The notes: a model not told the origin generated them from the sequence alone. A DNA stretch of 64,000 nucleotides from CAHJXG01 sp964235485 (GCA_964235485.1 CAXSAZ010000019.1:1-64000); one strand, 5' to 3'. Counted from the first letter of the stretch, positions 17,131 through 26,525 are shown. Numbers and translations: made by a program.

Positions 17131-18573
17131 TTATGCCATGTCTTCCAGCTCGCGGCCCCGCGTTTCCTGCACGTAGCGCACCACAAAGGCGAAGGACAGC
17201 AGCGCCATGGCGGCATAGATACCGTAGGCGAAGCCCAGGCCCGCGGAGGCCAGCGCGGGAAAGGTCTGGGACACCACGAAGTTCGCCACCCATTGCGCCG
17301 CGGCGGCGACCGCCAGCGCGTAGGCGCGGATGCGGTTGTTGAACATCTCGCCGAGCAGCACCCACACCACCGGCCCCCAGCTCATGCCGAAGAACACGAC
17401 GTAAAGGTTGGCGGCGACGATGGCGACGGTGCCTTGCGTGTCCGTCAGCACCGGGGCGGCTTCGGGTCCTTGGGTCGGCGCGGCTGCGAACACGTAGGCC
17501 ATGGCGCCCAAGGTGACCGCCATGCCGACCGAGCCGACCAGCAGCAGCGGCTTGCGCCCGATCCGGTCCACCAGGACGATGGCGATCAAGGTGGTCAGGA
17601 TGTTGGTGACGGACGTGATCACGGTGATCGCCAGCGAGTTGGCCTCCGTGAAGCCGACCGCCTGCCACAACACCGACGAGTAGTAGAAGATCACGTTGAT
17701 GCCGACAAACTGCTGGAACACCGAAAGCAGGATGCCGACCCAGACCACCGGCAGCAGCCCCAGCCACGGACCCTTGAGGTCCTGCAGCGACTGGACGCTT
17801 TCCGTCTGCATACTTTGTTGGATCTCGGCGATCTTCACCTCCGGCGGGGGCCGCCGGCTGACGAAGCGTTCCAGGACGTGGGCGGCTTCCTGCAGGCGCT
17901 GCTTCGCCACCAGGTAGCGCGGGCTTTCCGGGATCAGCCCGGCGAACACGCCGTAGATGAGGGCCGGCAGCGCCTCGGAGATGAACATCCACCGCCACGC
18001 TTCCAGCCCGAACCACAGCTTGCCGCTGGCCCCGCCCGCCGCCGCGGCGAGCGCGTAGTCGGTCAGCAGGGCCGCGAAGATGCCGGTGACGATGGCCATC
18101 TGCTGCAAGGAGCCGAGCCGGCCCCGCATGGCCGCCGGGGAGACTTCCGCGATGTAGGCCGGGGCGATGACGCTGGCCGCGCCCACGGCGAGGCCGCCCA
18201 CCAGCCGGAAAAAGGTCAGCGACCAGATGTCCCAGGGCAGGCCCGCCCCGATGCCGCTGATGAAGAACAGCACCGCGGCGGCCTGCATCACGGGGATGCG
18301 CCCGTAACGGTTCGCGAGCGGCCCGGCGAACCAAGCGCCCACGGCCGACCCCAGCAGCGCGCTCGCGACCGAGAAGCCGAGCAGGGCGTCCCCCACATGG
18401 GACCATTCCCGGATGGCGCCCACCGCGCCGTTGATGACGGCGGTGTCGAAGCCGAACAGGAAGCCGCCCAGGGCGGCCGTGGCCGCGACCAGGACGATCC
18501 GCCCGACGGGCGGCGCGTCCTCGGCAGCGCCGGCCGCAGGGTGGGTGCCGGCGCCAAATCCTTGGTTGGCCAT
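17131..18573 (-). CDS. MFS sugar porter (proton-coupled monosaccharide symporter)
   Basis: The 480-residue protein has 12 hydrophobic segments and the sugar-porter signatures GGFLFGFDTAVINGAV (helix 1), R-x-G-R in NRYGRIPV, PESPRYLV before the central loop, QQFVGINVIFYYSSVLW (helix 7) and a final QETRGRELEDM resembling the PETKG motif. It imports a hexose or pentose with H+ across the inner membrane. The ATG at 18573 has GGGGGA upstream; the longer open frame to 18771 lacks family sequence. It follows the convergent ParD-like gene and may share sugar-related physiology with the sulfatase downstream. Confidence 0.92.
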   Translation of the reverse strand: MANQGFGAGTHPAAGAAEDAPPVGRIVLVAATAALGGFLFGFDTAVINGAVGAIREWSHVGDALLGFSVASALLGSAVGAWFAGPLANRYGRIPVMQAAAVLFFISGIGAGLPWDIWSLTFFRLVGGLAVGAASVIAPAYIAEVSPAAMRGRLGSLQQMAIVTGIFAALLTDYALAAAAGGASGKLWFGLEAWRWMFISEALPALIYGVFAGLIPESPRYLVAKQRLQEAAHVLERFVSRRPPPEVKIAEIQQSMQTESVQSLQDLKGPWLGLLPVVWVGILLSVFQQFVGINVIFYYSSVLWQAVGFTEANSLAITVITSVTNILTTLIAIVLVDRIGRKPLLLVGSVGMAVTLGAMAYVFAAAPTQGPEAAPVLTDTQGTVAIVAANLYVVFFGMSWGPVVWVLLGEMFNNRIRAYALAVAAAAQWVANFVVSQTFPALASAGLGFAYGIYAAMALLSFAFVVRYVQETRGRELEDMA

Positions 18574-18769
18574 TGTTTTCCCCCTGTTTGGCGCCCCTTG
18601 CCCTGCTGGGCGGGACGCTTTCGGGAAAGCGTCGGCGCATTTGGCTTGGCGGGCAACCCTCACACGAAAGGTTGACGCTTTCGGGAGGTGTCTGGTTCGG
18701 GCGGTGCTCGATGCTTGCCGGGCAGACCGTCCTTCCAAGAGGACCCTGGCAACGGTTATGATGCCGCCC

Positions 18770-19027
18770 ATGGATGATGTCGCTCTCCCGCCGGACCTTG
18801 AGCAGTTCGCGGCCGAGGCCGTGGCGGCGGGCCGCTACCGTGACCGGGCGGACCTCATCGCGGCTGGCATCGGGTTGTTGCGGCAGCAGGAAGCCGCCCG
18901 CGCCGATTTGCTGGCGTCGGTGCTCTCCGCCAAGGAGGAGGGCGACCGTGACGGGTATCTCGACGGCGACGAGGTTGCGGCGCGGGTCCGGGCGGCAACC
19001 GCGCGGAGAAGCGCCGCTTCGGCGTGA
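18770..19027 (+). CDS. Orphan ParD-like antitoxin
   Basis: The 85-residue protein begins DDVALPPDLEQFAAEAVAAG and continues YRDRADLIAAGIGLLRQQE, the strand-helix-helix and following helix of ParD antitoxins. The C-terminal tail (DRDGYLDGDEVAARVRA) resembles the ParE-binding region. ATG at 18770 is chosen; two in-frame ATGs lie 9 and 12 bases upstream. A ParE toxin gene would be expected immediately downstream, but after the stop there is only 39 bases before the end of the opposite-strand MFS gene. The antitoxin is therefore orphaned here. Confidence 0.75.
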   Translation: MDDVALPPDLEQFAAEAVAAGRYRDRADLIAAGIGLLRQQEAARADLLASVLSAKEEGDRDGYLDGDEVAARVRAATARRSAASA

Positions 19028-19066
19028 GCCGGCCGGACGGCCATCGTGCGCAGGACGGCAACCTCG

Positions 19067-20503
19067 CTACGGAGGCAGCGGTCCCGGACGGTGCCCGCTC
19101 ACCGCCGAACCCGCGTCCCGGCGCAGCCGCAGGAAGCTCGGCAGCGACAGGAGCGCCAGCGCCGCCGCCAGCAGGAAGGCGACGCGGAACGGCGCCACGG
19201 AACCGTGCAGCCCCACCGCCGGGCCGGCCGCCTGCGCCGCGTGCAGCAGCACGGCGCCGAGCGCGATGCCCATGCCCACCGCCGCCTGAAAGGCCGTGTT
19301 GAACAAGGTGTTCGCCGCCCCGGTCTGCACCGCCGGCACCTCCGCGAAGGCCAGGGTGTTGAGGCTGGTGAACTGCAGGGACCGGCTGGCCCCGGCCAGC
19401 GCCAGCAGCGCCGCCGCCACCGGCAGTGGCGTGCCCGGCCCGATCAGCGCGCACCCGCCGATGGCCAGCGCGTTCCCCAGCGTGTTGCCCAGCAGCACGC
19501 CGCGAAACCCGTGCCGCCGCAGGATGCCGGAGGTCCACGGCTTGATGCCCAGGTTGGTCATCCCGTACCACAGCACCAGCAGCCCCGACACGAACGGGTC
19601 CATGCCCAGCCCGACCTGGAACAGCAGCGGCAGCAGGAACGGCAGGGTGCTGATGGACACGCGCGACACGAACCCGCCGGTCATGGTGGCGCGGAAGGAC
19701 GGCACCGCGAAGGCGCCCAGCCCGACCAGCGGGTGCGCGTGCCGCCGGGCATGGCGCAGGGCCAGGAATCCCGCCACCCCGCTCGCCCCCAGCGCGGCGG
19801 CGGCGGTGGCCATCGCCTGCGCGCCGCCGCCCGGCGCCGCGTGGCCCAGCAGGTCGAACGCATACAACAGCAAGGCCAGCGCCAGCCCGTTCAGCGCGAA
19901 GCCTAACCTGTCAAACGGCCGAGGCTCCTGCTCTCTTGCGTCGCGGATCAGGAACCACGCAAGCACAAGGCCGGCCATGCCGAGCGGCACGTTGAGGAAG
20001 AAGATCCAGCGCCAGGACGCATAGGTGGCGATGAAGCCGCCCACCGGCGGCCCGAGCACGGGCGCCACCAGCGCCGGCCAGGTCAGGGTGGCCATGGCCC
20101 GCATCAGGTCCGGCTTGGCCGTGCCGCGCAGCACCACCAGCCGGCCCACCGGCACCATCAGCGCGCCGCCGCCCCCTTGCAGGATGCGCGCCGCCGTGAA
20201 CTCCCACCGCCCCTGGCTCAGCCCGCACAGCACGGACGCAACCGTGAACAGCGCGATGGCCGCCATGAACACCCGGCGCGCGCCGAACCGGTCGGCGGCC
20301 CAGCCGCTGGCCGGGATGAACACCGCAAGCGTCAGCAGGTAGGCGGTCATGCCGATGGCGAGCGAAGCCGGCGTGGTGCCGAACGACTGCGCCATCTGCG
20401 GCAGCGCGGTCGCGATCACCGTGCCGTCCAGGTTCTCCATGAAGAACGCCCCGGCGACGAGCAGGGCAACGGGGGACAGCCGGCGGGACGGGGGCGCGGT
20501 CAA
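19067..20503 (-). CDS. MFS drug exporter, DHA2 (EmrB/QacA) family
   Basis: The 478-residue transporter has about 14 hydrophobic segments, the DHA2 opening FFMENLDGTVIATALPQMAQ, then ASGWAADRFGARRVFM (motif A) and APVLGPPVGGFIATYASWRWIFFLNVPLG (motif C region, abbreviated sense only). It would export hydrophobic compounds using the proton gradient. A TTG start at 20503 with GAGGG seven bases upstream is preferred over a TTG 17 codons earlier. No adjacent membrane-fusion (EmrA) or regulator gene is present, so it may act without a periplasmic adaptor. Confidence 0.88.
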   Translation of the reverse strand: MTAPPSRRLSPVALLVAGAFFMENLDGTVIATALPQMAQSFGTTPASLAIGMTAYLLTLAVFIPASGWAADRFGARRVFMAAIALFTVASVLCGLSQGRWEFTAARILQGGGGALMVPVGRLVVLRGTAKPDLMRAMATLTWPALVAPVLGPPVGGFIATYASWRWIFFLNVPLGMAGLVLAWFLIRDAREQEPRPFDRLGFALNGLALALLLYAFDLLGHAAPGGGAQAMATAAAALGASGVAGFLALRHARRHAHPLVGLGAFAVPSFRATMTGGFVSRVSISTLPFLLPLLFQVGLGMDPFVSGLLVLWYGMTNLGIKPWTSGILRRHGFRGVLLGNTLGNALAIGGCALIGPGTPLPVAAALLALAGASRSLQFTSLNTLAFAEVPAVQTGAANTLFNTAFQAAVGMGIALGAVLLHAAQAAGPAVGLHGSVAPFRVAFLLAAALALLSLPSFLRLRRDAGSAVSGHRPGPLPP

Positions 20504-20614
20504 TCGGGAACCCTCAAGCGGAGCCCGACCCTTACCACCGCCTGCGCCGTTCAAGAACCCGGGGCGGACGCGGGCCGGACCGCCCGGCCGACGCCGCCCC
20601 CGGGACCGCTCCGA

Positions 20615-21835
20615 TCAGGGATATGCGCCGCGGGTGGCCAACTGGCGGATGAGGTCGGTCTCGAAGGTGCGGTACGGCGTGCCGTCCGGGCGGAAGATGT
20701 CGTGCTGCCACACAGGCGGATCCTCCGAAACGTAGGAGTATGGCCATCTCTGGTCAGGCTCGATCAGCACGCGGAAGGCGGTGCCGCCCAGCGCCTCCGC
20801 GGTGGTGTAGGGGTGCTGCCACGAGGCCCACGGCAGGATGGTCTGGCTCCTGCCGGACACCAGGCCCCAGTTGAACGCGCCGACGCCGGCCCGCCGCGCG
20901 ACGACAAGGCTGCCTTCAAACAGGCTGTTCGAGGTGCGCGACATGAACTCCGTGCAGATCACCGGACGGCCGTAGCGCCGGAGCCAGCCGATCCGCTGGG
21001 AAAAGTCCTCGACGAAGCCGTAATTGTGGAAGGTGGTGATGTCGGACAAGGCGAGCTGGATGGCCTGGGTCTGGTTGAGGTTGCCCGGCTCCGACCAGTC
21101 GCCGGCCCAGACCGCGCTCGTTATCGGCTGGGTGGGTGCGCCGTTGCGCGCCCAGCGGAACACCTGCGGCAGCAGCCCGTTCACCAGCGCGACCTTGTTC
21201 GGCGGCTCCTGCGGGCCGTAGCTGTTGCCGTTGGTGTTGTCCGGCTCGTTCCACAGGTCCCAGAACAGGATGCGCGGGTCGCGGGCGAAGCTGCCCACGA
21301 TGTCCTCGACGTAGGATTGCAGCGCCGGGTATTGGCCGGGGTCCTGCAGCACCGCCGCGCCCGGCGCCTGCACCCAGCGCGAGTTGTGCACCCCCGGCAC
21401 TGGCGGCTGCTGCGGGCCGAGCTTCGGAAACGGGTCCCAGCAGGAATCGAACAGCACGAGGACCGGCCGGATGCCATGGGCGGCGGCGATGGACAGCACG
21501 CGGTTGATCCGCGACTTGAACCCGGCGGCGTCCTGCTGCCACAGCAGGTCGTGCAGGAACACGCGCACGCTGTTCATGCCGATGCCTGCGGCCCAGCCCA
21601 GCTCGCGCTCGATGGTCACGGGGTCGAAGGTGTCGGCCTGGAACATCTCGAACTGGTTGGAAGCGGTGGACGGCAGGAAGTTGCAGCCGACCGGCCAGGG
21701 CTGCGCCCCATACCAGCGGTTGGCGCGGTCAGCCGACCAAGGCGCGGCGTCCGCGCCCCAAGCCGTTCCGAAGCTGGCAACGGCGGCCGTGCTTGCAGCA
21801 GCCGCGAACAGCCCGCGGCGGGTGATGGTTCCCAT
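20615..21835 (-). CDS. Tat-exported GH5-like glycoside hydrolase
   Basis: The 406-residue protein starts with a twin-arginine signal (TRRGLFAAAASTAAVASFG, with cleavage near AWGADA). The (beta/alpha)8 enzyme body has the acid/base region LFWDLWNEPDNT and the nucleophile strand RPVICTEFMSR. These two glutamates and the N-terminal WYGAQPWPVGCNFLPS are typical of cellulase-like GH5/GH39-clan enzymes often annotated as endo-xylanase or mannanase. It is probably periplasmic or secreted. It lies 111 bases upstream of the drug exporter in the same direction. The polysaccharide is unknown. Confidence 0.83.
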   Translation of the reverse strand: MGTITRRGLFAAAASTAAVASFGTAWGADAAPWSADRANRWYGAQPWPVGCNFLPSTASNQFEMFQADTFDPVTIERELGWAAGIGMNSVRVFLHDLLWQQDAAGFKSRINRVLSIAAAHGIRPVLVLFDSCWDPFPKLGPQQPPVPGVHNSRWVQAPGAAVLQDPGQYPALQSYVEDIVGSFARDPRILFWDLWNEPDNTNGNSYGPQEPPNKVALVNGLLPQVFRWARNGAPTQPITSAVWAGDWSEPGNLNQTQAIQLALSDITTFHNYGFVEDFSQRIGWLRRYGRPVICTEFMSRTSNSLFEGSLVVARRAGVGAFNWGLVSGRSQTILPWASWQHPYTTAEALGGTAFRVLIEPDQRWPYSYVSEDPPVWQHDIFRPDGTPYRTFETDLIRQLATRGAYP

Positions 21836-22200
21836 GCGTTTCTCCCCTTGGTCTTTTTTAGCCTTCTACCGACGATAGATGAAAGTCCTGGCAAAAGGCA
21901 TAGGGGTAGAGCCGACCGAGAGGATTCAGGCCTACACTGTGCTTGGAACAACACAGCACAACTTTCAAGGGAATGTCAGGAGGTGTTCTACATCAGATGT
22001 GCTTCATGGCGGCCTCCATCCATGCCGAAGGACAACGGCAAGAACCGGTTGGCGCGCCGCAGGCTGGATGGCGACCGGACCCTTTGGCCGCGCCAGCGCG
22101 AACCCGTTGCTCCCGCCCGCCCGCGGAACCGGCAGCAAGCAGCGGGTGTTCCGGCTCGCACGCCGTCCCACCTTGAAGAAAACGCCCAAGGAGAACCGCC
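21836..22200. other. Divergent intergenic region, 365 bp
   Basis: The stretch separates the leftward GH5-like gene from the rightward acyl-CoA dehydrogenase and is noticeably less GC-rich at 21850-22000, as expected of promoters. CAAGGAGAACCGCC immediately before 22201 provides a good ribosome binding site for the dehydrogenase. Open frames here are short and lack family resemblance. Confidence 0.4.
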
Positions 22201-23352
22201 ATGCTGAACGACCACCAGGAACTGCGTGAAGCCGTGCGCGCCTTGTGCGCGAGCTTTCCCGCCGAGTATCACCGCAAGATCGACGCGGAGCGCGGCTACC
22301 CCGAAGCCTTTGTCGATGCGCTGACGCAGGCCGGCTGGCTCGCCGCGCTGATCCCGGAGGAGTACGGCGGGTCGGGCCTCGGGTTGACCGAGGCTTCGGT
22401 GATCATGGAGGAGATCAACCGTGGCGGCGGGAACTCCGGCGCCTGCCACGGCCAGATGTACAACATGGGCACGCTGCTCCGCCACGGTTCCGAGGCACAG
22501 AAGCGCGAGTACCTGCCCCGCATCGCGTCCGGCGCGCTGCGCCTGCAGTCCATGGCCGTCACCGAGCCGACAACCGGCACGGACACCACCAAGATCAAGA
22601 CGGTGGCCGTGCGCCGGGGCGACCGCTACGTGGTGAACGGCCAGAAGGTGTGGACCTCGCGCGTGCAGCATTCGGACCTGATGATCCTGCTCGCGCGCAC
22701 CACGCCGCTGCCGGAGGTCACGAAGAAGTCGGAAGGCATGTCGGTCTTCATCGTCGATCTGCGCCAGGCGGTCGGCCGCGGCCTCACCGTCCGGCCGATC
22801 CCGAACATGGTCAACCACGAAACCAACGAGTTGTTCTTCGACGACCTGGAGATCCCGGCGGAGAACCTGATCGGCGAGGAAGGCAAGGGCTTCAGGTACA
22901 TCCTCGACGGCCTGAACGCCGAGCGCGCGCTGATCGCAGCCGAGTGCATCGGCGACGGCTACTGGTTCATCGACAAGGTCGTGCCCTACGTCAAGGAGCG
23001 CACCGTGTTCGGCCGCCCTATCGGCCAGAACCAGGGCGTGCAGTTTCCCATCGCCGAGGCCCACATCGAGATCGAGGCCGCCAACCTGATGCGCTTCGAG
23101 GCGTGCCGCCGCTTCGACGCGCGCGAGCCGTGCGGGGCGCAGGCCAACATGGCCAAGTACCTCGCGGCCAAGGCGTCCTGGGAAGCGGCCAACGCCTGCC
23201 TGCAGTTCCATGGCGGCTTCGGCTTTGCCAACGAGTACGACATCGAGCGCAAGTTCCGCGAAACGCGGCTGTACCAGGTGGCGCCGATCAGCACCAACCT
23301 GATCCTCAGCCACGTCGCCGAGCACGTGCTCGGCCTGCCGCGCAGCTTTTGA
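22201..23352 (+). CDS. Acyl-CoA dehydrogenase
   Basis: The 383-residue flavoprotein follows the ACAD layout. The helical N-domain contains LTQAGWLAALIPEEYGGSGLGLTEA in pieces, the FAD-binding strand region has LQSMAVTEPTTGTDTTKIKT, and VNGQKVWTSRVQHSDLM precedes the C-terminal helical domain with ERTVFGRPIGQNQGVQFPIAE and CLQFHGGFGFANEYDIERKFRETRL. It oxidises an acyl-CoA to enoyl-CoA and passes electrons to ETF. The CaiB/BaiF transferase starts 14 bases downstream, so the pair probably activates and desaturates a carboxylic acid. The substrate is unknown; dicarboxylic or branched-chain acids are plausible. Confidence 0.93.
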   Translation: MLNDHQELREAVRALCASFPAEYHRKIDAERGYPEAFVDALTQAGWLAALIPEEYGGSGLGLTEASVIMEEINRGGGNSGACHGQMYNMGTLLRHGSEAQKREYLPRIASGALRLQSMAVTEPTTGTDTTKIKTVAVRRGDRYVVNGQKVWTSRVQHSDLMILLARTTPLPEVTKKSEGMSVFIVDLRQAVGRGLTVRPIPNMVNHETNELFFDDLEIPAENLIGEEGKGFRYILDGLNAERALIAAECIGDGYWFIDKVVPYVKERTVFGRPIGQNQGVQFPIAEAHIEIEAANLMRFEACRRFDAREPCGAQANMAKYLAAKASWEAANACLQFHGGFGFANEYDIERKFRETRLYQVAPISTNLILSHVAEHVLGLPRSF

Positions 23353-23366
23353 CGGGAAACGGGACC

Positions 23367-24497
23367 ATGGCGGGATCGAAGCCGCTGGCAGGCCTGCTCG
23401 TCGCGTCGATGGAGCAGGCCGTCGCGGCGCCCTACTGCACCTCGCGCCTCGCCGACGCCGGGGCGCGCGTGGTCAAGGTCGAGCGGGCGGAGGGCGACTT
23501 CGCCCGCGGCTACGACGATGCCGCGAAGGGGTCGTCGAGCTACTTCGTGTGGCTGAACCGCGGCAAGGAAAGCCTGGTCCTCGACATCAAGGCGCCGGAG
23601 GACAAGGCGCTGCTCACCCGCCTGGTCGCAGCCGCCGACGTTTTCGTCCAGAACCTGGCGCCCGGCGCCGCGGCCCGCGCCGGCTTCGGCTCGGAGGCGC
23701 TGCGGGCGCGGCACCCGCGCCTCGTCACCGTGGACATTTCCGGCTACGGCGACGGCGGCGACTACGCCCGGATGAAGGCTTACGACCTGCTCGTGCAGGC
23801 CGAAAGCGGGCTGTGCAGCGTGACCGGGCGGCCGGAAGGGCCGGGCCGGGTCGGCGTTTCGGCCTGCGACATCGCCTGCGGCATGAACGCCCACGCCGCG
23901 GTGCTGGAGGCGCTGATCGAGCGCGGGGCGACCGGCCGGGGCAAGGGCATCGCGGTGTCCTTGTTCGACGGCATGGCGGATTGGATGAACGTCCCGCTGC
24001 TCTGCTTCGAGGGCACGGGCGAGGCGCCCCGGCGCATCGGCTTGGCCCATCCCTCCATCTGCCCCTACGGCGCATTCGAGACGCGGGACGGGGCGCTGGT
24101 GCTGGTCTCGATCCAGAACGAGCGCGAATGGGCGGAGTTCTGCGCCCGCTTCCTCCAACAGCCGGACCTGCCGGCGCGCGAAGGGTTCCGGAGCAACGTG
24201 GAACGGGTGGCGCACTGGGCCGCCGTGGACGCCCGCATCGCCGAAACCTTCCGCGCCCTGACCCGCGACGAGTGCGCGGCGCGGCTGCGCGCGGCCAACA
24301 CCGCCTACGGCTTCGTCAACGACGTGGCCGCCTTTGCGCGCCACCCGGCGCTGCGCCGCGTCGTGCTCGACACCCCCGGCGGTTCCGTGGCCGTGGCGGC
24401 GCCCGCGCCGCGCTTCAGCGACGGCGAGCGCGAACTCGGCGCGGTGCCGGCGCTCGGCGAGCACACGGCGCGGCTCCGGGCGGAGTTCGCCGGGTGA
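23367..24497 (+). CDS. CaiB/BaiF family CoA-transferase (class III)
   Basis: The 376-residue protein has the class III pattern: LLVASMEQAVAAPYCTSRLADAG, ARVVKVERAEGDFARGYD, YFVWLNRGKESLVLD, and the catalytic-Asp region SACDIACGMNAHAAVLEAL. It moves CoA from a donor such as succinyl-CoA to an organic acid. The ATG lies 14 bases after the acyl-CoA dehydrogenase stop with a GGGAAACGGG purine stretch upstream, giving a two-gene operon. Donor and acceptor cannot be named from the sequence. Confidence 0.92.
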   Translation: MAGSKPLAGLLVASMEQAVAAPYCTSRLADAGARVVKVERAEGDFARGYDDAAKGSSSYFVWLNRGKESLVLDIKAPEDKALLTRLVAAADVFVQNLAPGAAARAGFGSEALRARHPRLVTVDISGYGDGGDYARMKAYDLLVQAESGLCSVTGRPEGPGRVGVSACDIACGMNAHAAVLEALIERGATGRGKGIAVSLFDGMADWMNVPLLCFEGTGEAPRRIGLAHPSICPYGAFETRDGALVLVSIQNEREWAEFCARFLQQPDLPAREGFRSNVERVAHWAAVDARIAETFRALTRDECAARLRAANTAYGFVNDVAAFARHPALRRVVLDTPGGSVAVAAPAPRFSDGERELGAVPALGEHTARLRAEFAG

Positions 24498-24598
24498 CCC
24501 GGCGGACGGCGCCCGCCTGAACGTGGGGAGGGCCTGTCGCGCACGGACGCGGGGTGTGCCATGGCGGTGCGACACGTGCCGAAAGGAGTTCAAGCGCC

Positions 24599-25852
24599 TT
24601 GGAAACAGCCCACGAGATCATCCTGGCCGCCGGCGTGCTGTGCCTGCTCGCCACCTGCGCCGGGCTGGTTTCGGCGCGGATCGGCACGCCCTTGCTGCTG
24701 GCCTTCATCGGGATCGGGATGCTGGCGGGCGAGGACGGTCCCGGAGGCATCCAGTTCGACGATTTCCGGACCGCTTACCTGGTCGGCAGCTTGGCGCTCG
24801 CCGCCATCCTGTTCCAAGGCGGGCTGAGCACCGAGCGCGGCATGATCGAGCAGGCGCTCTGGCCCGCGGTTGCCCTGGCCACGGCCGGGGTGGCGATCAG
24901 CGCCGGCGTGGTCGGGGCGGCGGTCGTCCTCCTGTTCGGCGTGTCCTGGCCGGAGGCGCTGCTGCTCGGGGCGGCCACGGCGCCCACGGACGCGGCGGCC
25001 GTTTCCGTCCTGCTGCGCGTGTCCCGCATTGAGGTGCCGTCGCGCGTGTCCGCGGCGTTGGAGGTGGAATCGGGGCTGAACGACCCGATGAGCGTGTTCC
25101 TCACCGTGGGCCTCGTCGAGTTCCTGACCGCGCCCGAAGGGATGGACGCGGGCCACGCGGCGCTGCTGTTCGGGGAGGAGATGGGTGGCGGAACCGTGAT
25201 CGGCCTGGCCAGCGGCTACGCGCTGCTCCGGCTGTTCCGCTGGCTGGACGTGGAGCGGTCGGTGTTCCCCGTGTTTGCCGTGGGCGGCGCGCTCGCGACC
25301 TTCGGGGCCGCGCAGGTGCTCGGCGCGAGCGGGTTCCTGGCGGTTTACCTGGCCGGCGCGGTCGTGGGCAACGCCGAGCACCCGGCGTCGCAGCCCATCA
25401 CCCGCTTCTTCGGGGCGCTCGGCTGGCTGGCGCAGATCGCGCTTTTCCTCATGCTCGGCCTCCTGGTCACGCCGCACGAGCTGCCGCCGGTGATCGTGCC
25501 CGCGCTTGCCGTTTCGGCGGTGCTGATCCTGGTCGCCCGGCCGGTCGGGGTTGCGGCCTGCCTGCTGCCGTTCCGCTGGACGGTGCGGGAAACGGCGTTC
25601 GTCGCTTGGGCCGGCCTGCGCGGCGCCGTGCCGATCTTCCTGACCACCATTCCCCTGCTGGCAGGCGTCAGGGCCGGGCGGGCGTTGTTTGATATCGTGT
25701 TCGTGGCGGTGATCGTGTCCGTCGCCGTGCAAGGCTGGACCGCCGCGTCGGCGGCCCGTTTGCTTGGGTTGAAGGGGGACCCTCCTGAGCAGCCGGCCTT
25801 GCCGCGTGCCGGCCCAAGCCCATCGGCCGACGCGACCGCCGCGCGGCGCTGA
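24599..25852 (+). CDS. CPA1-type cation:proton antiporter (NhaP2-like)
   Basis: The 417-residue membrane protein has about 12 hydrophobic segments with the antiporter motifs ILFQGGLSTERGM, GAATAPTDAAAVSVLLR and EVESGLNDPMSVFLTVGL, where the ND pair is the transport site, and a late RETAFVAWAGLRGAVPIFLTT. A TTG start is chosen because AAAGGAG at 24582-24588 lies ten bases upstream and the first helix follows directly. There is no RCK or CorC-like C-terminal domain, unlike full-length NhaP2. It probably exchanges K+ or Na+ for H+. It ends inside a strong palindrome shared with the convergent yccF-like gene. Confidence 0.88.
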   Translation: METAHEIILAAGVLCLLATCAGLVSARIGTPLLLAFIGIGMLAGEDGPGGIQFDDFRTAYLVGSLALAAILFQGGLSTERGMIEQALWPAVALATAGVAISAGVVGAAVVLLFGVSWPEALLLGAATAPTDAAAVSVLLRVSRIEVPSRVSAALEVESGLNDPMSVFLTVGLVEFLTAPEGMDAGHAALLFGEEMGGGTVIGLASGYALLRLFRWLDVERSVFPVFAVGGALATFGAAQVLGASGFLAVYLAGAVVGNAEHPASQPITRFFGALGWLAQIALFLMLGLLVTPHELPPVIVPALAVSAVLILVARPVGVAACLLPFRWTVRETAFVAWAGLRGAVPIFLTTIPLLAGVRAGRALFDIVFVAVIVSVAVQGWTAASAARLLGLKGDPPEQPALPRAGPSPSADATAARR

Positions 25853-25877
25853 CCGGCTGGCCGCGCCGGTCAGCGCC
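25845..25877. terminator. Bidirectional terminator hairpin containing both stop codons
   Basis: GGCGCTGACCGG at 25845-25856 and CCGGTCAGCGCC at 25866-25877 form a perfect 12-bp stem with a nine-base loop. The TGA of the antiporter (25850-25852) and the TGA of the convergent YccF gene (25872-25870 on the minus strand) are the same bases on the two arms. No long T-run follows, but the position and perfect symmetry fit a shared terminator. Confidence 0.7.
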
Positions 25878-26310
25878 GCGCCGGGTAGGCCGCCTGGCGC
25901 GGCCCGTCCGCTGGGACGACCATCCTCCCAACCGGCCAAAGCGCGATGCCCGCCAGCTTCAGGTGCGCCCACGCGAACGGCAGGCCGATGATCGTGAGCG
26001 CCAGCCCGGCCGCGACGACGAGGTGCCCAATCGCCAGCCACCACCCCGCCAGCACGAACCAGATCACGTTGCCGAGGAAGCCGAGCGGTCCCGTCCCGAG
26101 GTCGTCCCGTCCGGTGTGCTCGTCCCGCTGCACGACCCGGTGGCCGAACGGCAGCAGCGTGTAGAGCGCGATGTTGAAGGCCGCCCGCGCCCATGGCAGG
26201 CCGATGATCGTGATGGCCAGCACCACGCCCGCGACGAGCCACGCCGCTGCCATCCAAACGCCGCCGAAGATGACCCATGCGATGTTCAAGAGCAGGCGCA
26301 AAGCCGTCAT
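25870..26310 (-). CDS. YccF-domain inner-membrane protein
   Basis: The 146-residue protein contains two copies of the YccF motif, each a hydrophobic hairpin: WVIFGGVWMAAAWLVAGVVLAITIIGLPWARAAF (described in part) near the N-terminus and VIWFVLAGWWLAIGHLVVAA followed by LTIIGLPFAWAHLKLAG near the C-terminus. About four membrane helices are expected. The function of YccF proteins is unknown. ATG 26310 is chosen as the first residue before the conserved segment. The gene is convergent with the antiporter and shares its terminator. Confidence 0.88.
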   Translation of the reverse strand: MTALRLLLNIAWVIFGGVWMAAAWLVAGVVLAITIIGLPWARAAFNIALYTLLPFGHRVVQRDEHTGRDDLGTGPLGFLGNVIWFVLAGWWLAIGHLVVAAGLALTIIGLPFAWAHLKLAGIALWPVGRMVVPADGPRQAAYPARR

Positions 26311-26525
26311 GGGATGCCTTTCAGGGTTCGAGGCGGAGCGGGAAGCTCCGGACGGCCCTGATATAAGGGCGCAGGCCGCCTCTGTCCCGGCATCATGCTC
26401 GCGGCATCGTCTGGAACCGGCTTGACAAAGAGTTCCCGCGCCAAGGCAAGCTGCCATGCCGGGCTTGCCGCATGAACGGCGGCGGGCCAAAAGGGTTGTT
26501 GGCCAGCGATGACCGAGTAAACCCC

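Noticed and set aside
19024..19302. Rightward frame after the ParD-like gene as a ParE toxin
   Set aside because: It is proline/alanine/arginine-rich antisense of the MFS gene and lacks ParE features.
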